Assembly (NCBI RefSeq): GCF_000698555.1
Contig: NZ_JFHE01000018.1
Coordinates: 38,730 to 102,729 of the forward strand
DNA length: 64,000 bases
From: Caballeronia grimmiae
GTDB lineage: Bacteria; Pseudomonadota; Gammaproteobacteria; Burkholderiales; Burkholderiaceae
Direction of reading: 5' to 3'
The notes under the pieces were generated by a model, which made no database searches, was not told the origin of the DNA, and worked only from the letters and a program-made list of their open reading frames with translations. The first letter of the stretch is position 1, and each line of letters opens with the position of its first letter. The position numbers and the translations under genes are program-made. Of this stretch, positions 58,368-64,000 are shown piece by piece.

Positions 58368-59597
58368 TCAGCGCGCGACGGCCGCCGCGCCCGCGACCTG
58401 CTCGATCGCCTTCTCGATGCGCGCGAAGCCTTCGTCGAGATCGGCCATCGGCATGATGAGCGAGGGTGCGAAGCGGATCACGTTCGGCCCGGCGATCAGC
58501 ATGATGACGCCGTTCGCCGCCGCCGCGTTGAGCACGTCCTTCGCGCGGTCCTTGTAGGCATCGGCCAGTTCCGCGCCGATCAGAAGGCCGCGACCGCGCA
58601 CCTCCCTGAACATGCCGAAGCGCTCGTTGATGCGTTCGAGATGCGCCCGGATGGCCGCGCCGCGCACGCTAACGCCTTCGAGAAGCTTCGGATCGCTGAT
58701 CAATTCGACGACCTTCTCCGCAATCGACGCGCCGAGCGGATTGCCGCCGTATGTCGTGCCGTGCACGCCGACCTTGAAATGCTGCGCGATGGCGTCGGTG
58801 GTGAGCATCGCGCCGATCGGGAAGCCGTTGCCGAGCGCCTTCGCGGTGGTGAGGATGTCGGGCGTCACGCCGTATTGCATGTACGCGTACAGGGTGCCCG
58901 TGCGGCCGACGCCCGTTTGCACTTCGTCGAAAATCAGCAGTGCGCCGTGCTTGTCGCACGCTTCGCGCAAGCCCTTCAGGAACGCGGGATCGGCGGGCAG
59001 CACGCCGCCTTCGCCCTGCACCGGCTCGACGATCACCGCGCAGGTCTTGTCGCTGATCGCGTCGAGCGCCTGCGCCAGATCGTTGTACGGCAGATGACGG
59101 ATGCCTTGCGGCTGCGGGCCGAAGCCTTCCGCATACTTCGGCTGGCCGCCGACGCTCACGGTGAAGAACGTGCGCCCGTGAAACGACTGCGTGAACGAGA
59201 TGATCTCGATCTTCTCCGGCCCGAACTTGTCGATGGCGTACCGGCGCGCGAGCTTCAGCGCCGCTTCGTTCGCTTCCGCGCCCGAGTTCGCGAAGAACGC
59301 GCGATCCGCGAAGGTGAGATCGGTCAGGCGTTTCGCGAGACGCAACACCGGCTCGTTGGTATAGCCGTTGCCGATGTGCCAGAGCTTGTCGCCCTGTTCG
59401 TGCAGCACCTTCAGCAATTCCGGATGCCCATGCCCGAGCGCCGTCACCGCGATGCCGCCGGCGAAATCGACGTAATCGCGTCCTTCGGTGTCCCAGACGC
59501 GCGAGCCGCGGCCCCGGTCGGGCACGAAACTGGCCGGTGCGAATACCGGAACCATTACTTCGTCGAACGTACCGCGATTCACATTGATGTCGGTCAT
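58368..59597 (-). CDS. astC: Succinylornithine transaminase
   Basis: A 409-residue class III PLP aminotransferase, third AST step (succinylornithine to succinylglutamate semialdehyde). It may also act as acetylornithine transaminase. Blocks: [60 protein letters not shown] and [15 protein letters not shown] with the PLP-lysine. The ATG at 59597 follows AAAGGAGT. The upstream 138 bp hold an ArgR-type half-site (59690-59710), so astC probably has its own promoter. Confidence 0.95.
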   Translation of the reverse strand: MTDINVNRGTFDEVMVPVFAPASFVPDRGRGSRVWDTEGRDYVDFAGGIAVTALGHGHPELLKVLHEQGDKLWHIGNGYTNEPVLRLAKRLTDLTFADRAFFANSGAEANEAALKLARRYAIDKFGPEKIEIISFTQSFHGRTFFTVSVGGQPKYAEGFGPQPQGIRHLPYNDLAQALDAISDKTCAVIVEPVQGEGGVLPADPAFLKGLREACDKHGALLIFDEVQTGVGRTGTLYAYMQYGVTPDILTTAKALGNGFPIGAMLTTDAIAQHFKVGVHGTTYGGNPLGASIAEKVVELISDPKLLEGVSVRGAAIRAHLERINERFGMFREVRGRGLLIGAELADAYKDRAKDVLNAAAANGVIMLIAGPNVIRFAPSLIMPMADLDEGFARIEKAIEQVAGAAAVAR

Positions 59598-59689
59598 GAG
59601 CCACTCCTTTTCTGGTTCGTGCTGCACGGGTCGTGCGCCGTGCTGATCGCGCACTGCAATGCTTCCGATATTAAGCAATCGCACGCGTT

Positions 59690-59710
59690 CCGTCTTGCGC
59701 GTTCGCGACA
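59690..59710 (-). promoter_or_regulatory. Putative ArgR (AraC-type) half-site before astC
   Basis: On the minus strand: TGTCGC, 8 bases, AA, 5 bases. This matches the consensus I recall for Pseudomonas aeruginosa ArgR half-sites. It lies 93-113 bp upstream of the astC start and partly inside the end of the argR-astC gap. A second half-site in tandem is not clear. Confidence 0.5.
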
Positions 59711-59735
59711 TGCTTCGATGGCCTTCGACGCGCCT

Positions 59736-60776
59736 TCAGCGCGTGCCGGGGCGCTCGATCAGCGCGCCGCCGCGCGGCTCGTCCACTGCGCCGCCGCGCT
59801 GCTTCTCGATCCAGTTGCGGCGTTCCTCGCGCGGCGTCACGCCGAAGCGGTCGCGGTACGCATTGGAAAAATGCGCCGCCGATGAAAACCCGCACGCGAG
59901 GCTGATCTGCACGACGGACTTGCTCGTGCGCTGCAGTTGCGTGCGCGCTTTGGTGAGGCGCAGATTGAGGTAGTACTTCGACGGCATCGCGCCGAGATAT
60001 TGCCGGAAGAGCCGCTCCAGTTGCCGGCGCGAAATGCCGACGAGCGTCGCGATTTCATCGGTGGCGAGCGGGTCCTCGATGTTCGCTTCCATCAGTTGCA
60101 ACGCATCGTTCAGGCGCGGATGCCGCTCGCCGGGCGCGGTCACGAACGGAATCCGCTGACGCTCGGTGCCCGCGCGCAGCACGCCGATGCCGAGCGAATC
60201 TGCAATGCGCTCGGCGAGATCCTGGCCGTGATCGCGTGCGATCATCGCGAGCATGAAGTCGATGCTCGCCTGACCGCCCGCGCAGGTCGCGCGATCGCGG
60301 TCGATTTCGAAGATCTGCTGCGTGACGATGGTGCGCTCGAACTGCTCCGTGAACTGCTGATACGTCTCCCAGTTCACCGCGACGCGATATTGCGCGAGCT
60401 GCCCGGCCATCGCGAGCCACCAGACGCCATGATGAATGCCGGAAACGAGCGGCGTGCGCGGCGCGACACGCGCGAGGCTCGCGAGAAAAAGCCGGTAGTC
60501 CGCGAACTGCTGATAGCGTTCGGATACGACGATGAGCCAGTCGCATTGCAGCGCGTCGTTGAATGCGCAATCGGCGGGAAGCTGCGCGCCGCCGGAAAGC
60601 GGCACGGCGCGCCCGTCCCACGAACACACGCGCCACTCGTAGAGACGATGACCGTCGATTTCGTTGGCGAGCGCGAGACTGTCGATGACCGGCCCGATGC
60701 CGCTCATCGAGACCGGCGGAAGAGCGACGATCGCCACTTGCAGCGGCCCGCGCGCCGGGCCCGATGGACTTGCCAC
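59736..60776 (-). CDS. argR: ArgR-type AraC-family regulator (GlxA-like)
   Basis: A 346-residue regulator with an N-terminal DJ-1/PfpI amidotransferase-like sensing domain (about 10-195: VAIVALPPVSMSGIGPVIDS, then RDRATCAGGQASIDFMLAMI) and a C-terminal double HTH AraC domain (about 225-325: DEIATLVGISRRQLERLFRQ, then LACGFSSAAHFSNAYRDRFG). It is like P. aeruginosa ArgR, which controls arginine transport and aru genes. The start is GTG, one base after the hisP stop. It sits between transporter and AST genes, which supports the role. Confidence 0.88.
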   Translation of the reverse strand: MASPSGPARGPLQVAIVALPPVSMSGIGPVIDSLALANEIDGHRLYEWRVCSWDGRAVPLSGGAQLPADCAFNDALQCDWLIVVSERYQQFADYRLFLASLARVAPRTPLVSGIHHGVWWLAMAGQLAQYRVAVNWETYQQFTEQFERTIVTQQIFEIDRDRATCAGGQASIDFMLAMIARDHGQDLAERIADSLGIGVLRAGTERQRIPFVTAPGERHPRLNDALQLMEANIEDPLATDEIATLVGISRRQLERLFRQYLGAMPSKYYLNLRLTKARTQLQRTSKSVVQISLACGFSSAAHFSNAYRDRFGVTPREERRNWIEKQRGGAVDEPRGGALIERPGTR

Positions 60777-60777
60777 G

Positions 60778-61602
60778 TTACTTGAGGCTGCCCGACAGGA
60801 ACTGCCGCAGACGCTCGCTCTTCGGCTGCGTGAGCACCTCGGACGGCACGCCCTCTTCTTCCGTGCGCCCCTGATGCAGGAACATCACGTGATTGGACAC
60901 GTTGCGCGCGAAGCCCATCTCGTGCGTGACGACGATCATCGTGCGGCCCTCTTCCGCGAGCTTCTGCATGACCTTCAGCACTTCGCCGACGAGTTCGGGA
61001 TCGAGCGCGGACGTCGGTTCGTCGAAGAGCATGACGTCGGGGTGCATCGCGAGCGCGCGTGCAATCGCCACGCGCTGCTGTTGCCCGCCCGACAGATGCG
61101 ACGGATACTGCTTCTCGACGCGCGGCGGCAGGCCGACCTTCTCCAGATACTCGCGGGCGCGTTCCTCGGCTTCCTTCTTCGAGATGCCGAGCACGTGAAT
61201 CGGCGCTTCCATCACGTTCTCGATGGCCGTCATGTGCGACCACAGGTTGAAGTGCTGAAAGACCATCGCGAGCTTCGTGCGCACGCGCTGAAGCTGCTTG
61301 TGATCGGCGACATCGAGGTTGCCGTGGCGATCGGTCTTCGTGCGGACGGCTTCGCCATCGACGACGATCTGCCCCGCGTTCGGCTTTTCCAGAAAATTGA
61401 TGCAGCGCAGGAACGTGCTTTTGCCCGATCCGCTCGCGCCGATGATGCTGATGACATCGCCCGCACGCGCCGACAGCGACACGCCCTTGAGCACTTCGTT
61501 ATCGCCGTAGCGCTTGTGAATGTCCTGTGCGGCGAGTTTCGTCGCGACGTCTGTGGGCTTGGGCTCCAACGCTTTCTCCTCGGGTAATGATGGGTACGCC
61601 AC
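60778..61602 (-). CDS. hisP: Basic amino-acid ABC transporter ATPase
   Basis: A 274-residue ATPase of the polar amino-acid uptake family. Walker [11 protein letters not shown]-loop [20 protein letters not shown], signature [15 protein letters not shown], Walker [14 protein letters not shown] and H-loop VVTHEMGFA. An N-terminal extension of about 22 residues precedes the ABC core. It energises the HisQ-HisM permease. It overlaps neither neighbour: it lies 21 bp after hisM and is directly followed by the argR GTG. Confidence 0.94.
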   Translation of the reverse strand: MAYPSLPEEKALEPKPTDVATKLAAQDIHKRYGDNEVLKGVSLSARAGDVISIIGASGSGKSTFLRCINFLEKPNAGQIVVDGEAVRTKTDRHGNLDVADHKQLQRVRTKLAMVFQHFNLWSHMTAIENVMEAPIHVLGISKKEAEERAREYLEKVGLPPRVEKQYPSHLSGGQQQRVAIARALAMHPDVMLFDEPTSALDPELVGEVLKVMQKLAEEGRTMIVVTHEMGFARNVSNHVMFLHQGRTEEEGVPSEVLTQPKSERLRQFLSGSLK

Positions 61603-61623
61603 GATTGCGGATTCTAACGCCCG

Positions 61624-62337
61624 TCAATGCGCGGCCGGCCGCAAATAAGCAAGCCAGCGGCGCTCGGCCCGCCTGAACGCCGCGACGAGCGCGAATGAAA
61701 CGGCGAGATACAGCAGCGCCGCGACGCCGAACGAGCCGAACGATTCATAGGTTGCCGAATTCACATCGCGCGCCACCTTCAGGATATCCGGCACGGTGGC
61801 CGTGAAGGCGACCGTCGTCGCGTGCAGCATCAGGATCACTTCGTTGCTGTACAAAGGCAAGGCGCGGCGCAGCGCGGACGGCAGGACGATGCGCCGGTAC
61901 ATCGTGAACGTGCCCATGCCGTACGCGCGTGCGGCTTCGACTTCGCCGTGCGGAATTGAGCGGATCGCGCCGGCGAAGATTTCCGTCGTATAAGCGCAGG
62001 TGTTCAGCGCGAACGCGAGCACCGCGCAGTTGAAGCCGCTCCGGAAGAACGCTTCCAGCAGCGACTGGCTGCGAATGAATTCGAGGCTATACATGCCCGT
62101 GTACAGCAGCAGCAATTGCACGTAGAGCGGCGTGCCGCGAAACACGTAGGTATAGAGGCGCACGGGCGTCGAGAGCCAGCGGCGTTTCGACACGCGCGCG
62201 CACGCGAGCGGCACCGACGCGCAGAAGCCGATCGCAATCGACACCGCCAGCAGCCACAACGTGACGACGAGACCCGAGGCGTGCATGCCATCGGAGTACA
62301 GGAACGGACGCCAGTATTCGGCGAGGATCGGGATCAT
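61624..62337 (-). CDS. hisM: Basic amino-acid ABC permease HisM
   Basis: A 237-residue inner-membrane permease of the HisMQ family with about five spans. It includes RLYTYVFRGTPLYVQLLLLY and the coupling EAA loop GEVEAARAYGMGTFTMYRRI. It begins MIPILAEYWRPFLYSDGMHA. It pairs with HisQ, encoded 13 bp upstream, to bring in arginine, ornithine or histidine. Confidence 0.93.
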   Translation of the reverse strand: MIPILAEYWRPFLYSDGMHASGLVVTLWLLAVSIAIGFCASVPLACARVSKRRWLSTPVRLYTYVFRGTPLYVQLLLLYTGMYSLEFIRSQSLLEAFFRSGFNCAVLAFALNTCAYTTEIFAGAIRSIPHGEVEAARAYGMGTFTMYRRIVLPSALRRALPLYSNEVILMLHATTVAFTATVPDILKVARDVNSATYESFGSFGVAALLYLAVSFALVAAFRRAERRWLAYLRPAAH

Positions 62338-62350
62338 GGCGGCTCCGTCG

Positions 62351-63040
62351 TCAGAGGTCGGCGTGACGCACGCCCGTCGAGTAGCGGCGCTCGAGCGTCA
62401 TCAGCACGAGGTTGGATGCGGTCGTGATCGCCAGGTAGATGAGCGCGGCCACGAGTACGAAGAAGAACATGTTGAAGGTACTCTTGCCGGCGTCCTGCGC
62501 CGCCTTGACGACATCGGCGAGACCGATGATCGACACGAGCGCCGTCGCCTTCACCAGCACCTGCCAGTTGTTGCCGATGCCCGGCAGCGCGAAGCGCATC
62601 ATCTGCGGAAACAGGATGCGGCCGAACACCCGCATGCCGCTCATGCCGTACGCGGTGCCCGCTTCGAGCTGGCCGCGCGGCACCGCGAGGAATGCGCCGC
62701 GGAACGTCTCCGTGAAATACGCGCCGTAGATGAAGCCGAGCGTAAGCACGCCGGCCGTGAACGGGTCCATGTCGAACTGCTCCCAGGCGAACGCGTCGGT
62801 GACGTGATTGATCGCGATCTGGATGCTGTAGAAGAGCAGCAGCATCAGCACGAGATCGGGCACCGAGCGAATGAGCGTCGTATAGGCAGTCGCGATGCCG
62901 CGCAGCATGCCGTGCCGCGACAGTTTCGCCGACGCGCCGGCGAGCCCCAGCAGCACCGATACCGCGAGAGAAAGCATCGCGAGCGCGAGCGTCTCTTTTG
63001 CGCCCGCCCAAAGCAGCGGGCCGTAGCCGTACAGCGTCAC
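62351..63040 (-). CDS. hisQ: Basic amino-acid ABC permease HisQ
   Basis: A 229-residue permease, first gene of the hisQMP-argR-AST run. It begins with GTG after GAAGGAGG. It contains LIRSVPDLVLMLLLFYSIQI and the EAA loop GQLEAGTAYGMSGMRVFGRI, with five likely spans. About 12 kb of same-strand genes follow it with gaps under 140 bp until astE. Confidence 0.93.
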   Translation of the reverse strand: MTLYGYGPLLWAGAKETLALAMLSLAVSVLLGLAGASAKLSRHGMLRGIATAYTTLIRSVPDLVLMLLLFYSIQIAINHVTDAFAWEQFDMDPFTAGVLTLGFIYGAYFTETFRGAFLAVPRGQLEAGTAYGMSGMRVFGRILFPQMMRFALPGIGNNWQVLVKATALVSIIGLADVVKAAQDAGKSTFNMFFFVLVAALIYLAITTASNLVLMTLERRYSTGVRHADL

Positions 63041-63091
63041 GAGCGCCTCCTTCGTTTCCGTCGTTCGATGGGAGGCGATCGTCGCAAGCCG

Positions 63092-63134
63092 AAATAAACG
63101 CTCAAACGAACCGGCGCTGGTTTATTGCAATGCA
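63092..63134 (-). promoter_or_regulatory. Shared upstream block, copy 2 (hisQ)
   Basis: AACGCTCAAAC (63097-63107), then GGTTT and TGCAA.TGCA, 57-94 bp upstream of hisQ. It matches copy 1 before the hisJ-like gene (52227-52268). Located in the 235-bp gap 63041-63275, where I see no gene. Confidence 0.55.
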
Positions 63135-63275
63135 GCAAACGGTCATTCGTGAACGCGCGGGGCGCCCGGCCCCCTGCACACGCGCCGCCGCCGCCTTGCC
63201 GCCGTGGAAACGTCGATCCTCGCGGCGGGCGGAATCTGTGCTTTTGCGTCGCTTTTTCGATAGAAGATGCGCCGG

Positions 63276-63674
63276 CTAATCGCGCGCACTGCCCCGCACG
63301 ACCTGCACCACGTGCCCGTTCGCCACGGCGATTTCCGGACTTTCCTGCAACAGCGGCAGAAACCGCTCCGCAAAGGCTGCGTCGCGGGTTTCGGCCCGGA
63401 ACATCGCGGCGACCGCCTTCGCATGGGCGATGCGCGCGTCGGGCGTGGCTTCGCTGTCGTCGAGAACGTCGTCGATGGCCGCGATCAGCGTCGACAACGG
63501 AGCGAGCCAGCGATACGCGCTGCCGTTGATGACGATTTGCAGAAACTCGCCCGGCGACACCGGCCCGAACTCGGCCTCGTGCCGCGCGCGCAAGTGCGCC
63601 AGCACGGCGCGATGCAGTCCGAGCAGCGGATGCCGCACGTCGCGAAGGAAGGATACTGCGGTGTGATCGTCCAT
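63276..63674 (-). CDS. Hypothetical protein upstream of transporter genes
   Basis: A 132-residue soluble, mostly helical protein: MDDHTAVSFLRDVRHPLLGL, then GEFLQIVINGSAYRWLAPLS and LIAAIDDVLDDSEATPDARI. I recognise no family. The start at 63674 is chosen because helical sequence begins there and AAGGCAAAG precedes it. It lies 19 bp after the EAL gene on the same strand, so the two are likely co-transcribed; a role in signalling is only inference. Confidence 0.75.
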   Translation of the reverse strand: MDDHTAVSFLRDVRHPLLGLHRAVLAHLRARHEAEFGPVSPGEFLQIVINGSAYRWLAPLSTLIAAIDDVLDDSEATPDARIAHAKAVAAMFRAETRDAAFAERFLPLLQESPEIAVANGHVVQVVRGSARD

Positions 63675-63693
63675 GAACTTTGCCTTGTTGGAT

Positions 63694-64000
63694 TTAGCTG
63701 GTGCGCGTCTCGCCCGCATAGCGGACGAAGTCGGCGGCGGAAAGCGGCGGCGAGAACAGCCAGCCCTGCCCGAACTGCGCGCCGCGTGCGCGCAGATACG
63801 CGGCCTGCTCCTCGCGCTCGATGCCCTCGGCGATTACCTGCACGTCGAGGGTCGCCGCCATCTCGATGATATGCGACGCCACGCTGCTCGACGCGGCGTC
63901 CTGTCCGACGGTATCGACAAACGACTTGTCGATCTTCAGCCCGTCCACGCTGAACGACTGCAAGTGCGACAGGCTCGAATAGCCGGTGCCGAAATCGTCG
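63694..64000 (-). CDS. EAL-domain protein, 5'-truncated by window edge
   Basis: The last 102 or so residues of a protein with an EAL (cyclic-di-GMP phosphodiesterase) domain. The visible part starts at the window edge with [14 protein letters not shown], then [34 protein letters not shown] and [26 protein letters not shown] and the EGIE motif hold metal-binding and catalytic residues, so the visible part is intact. The EAL motif itself and any sensor or GGDEF domain lie outside. An internal ATG at 63963 is not the start. Confidence 0.9.
   Translation of the reverse strand, partial: DDFGTGYSSLSHLQSFSVDGLKIDKSFVDTVGQDAASSSVASHIIEMAATLDVQVIAEGIEREEQAAYLRARGAQFGQGWLFSPPLSAADFVRYAGETRTS

Overview
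The window is a stretch of a GC-rich beta-proteobacterial chromosome. Gene content and order point to Burkholderiaceae, most like Burkholderia, Paraburkholderia or Caballeronia: the thrS-infC-rpmI-rplT-pheST-ihfA-merR block, a DUF2844/DUF3443 pair, a pca operon with an IclR regulator, and the arginine succinyltransferase genes joined to a His/Arg transporter. The genus is inference. I see no insertion sequence, prophage, integrase or CRISPR array. The region looks like ordinary backbone plus catabolic operons.

Layout. 1-1.6 kb: end of malate synthase and a small unknown gene. 1.6-5.8 kb: a monooxygenase-like gene, a possible sRNA locus, bamC, and the secreted DUF2844/DUF3443 pair. 5.9-13.0 kb: pcaIJFBDC for protocatechuate degradation, its divergent IclR regulator with a clear operator, and a LysR gene. 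A second LysR gene, a membrane protein and tRNA-Pro follow. 15.2-25.9 kb: the translation block (relA, tRNA-Val, thrS, infC, rpmI, rplT, pheS, pheT, ihfA, merR), all on the minus strand. 25.9-32.7 kb: RidA, a hydrolase, a second CoA-transferase operon with a divergent PAS-LuxR regulator, a thioesterase, an SDR and ETF-ubiquinone oxidoreductase. 32.7-45.3 kb: aroC, an LplT-PlsC fusion, a CBS protein, metY with a hydrolase, Mpo1-like, YihY/BrkB, a 50-bp structured tandem repeat, wrbA, an FAD oxidase, a phosphoesterase and an SRAP protein. 45.4-51.3 kb: LysR plus a four-gene aromatic-acid-type efflux operon. 51.3-63.0 kb: arginine uptake (hisQMP, hisJ-like), an ArgR-type AraC regulator and the complete AST pathway. 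The window ends in an EAL-domain gene.

How the genes work together. The pca enzymes turn 3-carboxymuconate into succinyl-CoA and acetyl-CoA, and malate synthase uses acetyl-CoA in the glyoxylate shunt. The second CoA transferase, the thioesterase and ETF-QO suggest ketone-body or acyl-CoA use. The hisQMP-argR-astC-aruFG-astDBE run couples arginine import, sensing and conversion to glutamate plus succinate. The translation block joins aminoacylation, initiation and ribosomal proteins beside the stringent-response gene relA.

The most interesting signals are: DUF3443, whose sequence carries the paired DTGS/DSGS and GILG marks of a pepsin-like aspartic protease and is encoded with a small secreted partner; a four-unit 50-bp tandem repeat whose hairpin stems show compensated base changes; and a sequence block shared by the upstream regions of hisJ-like and hisQ.
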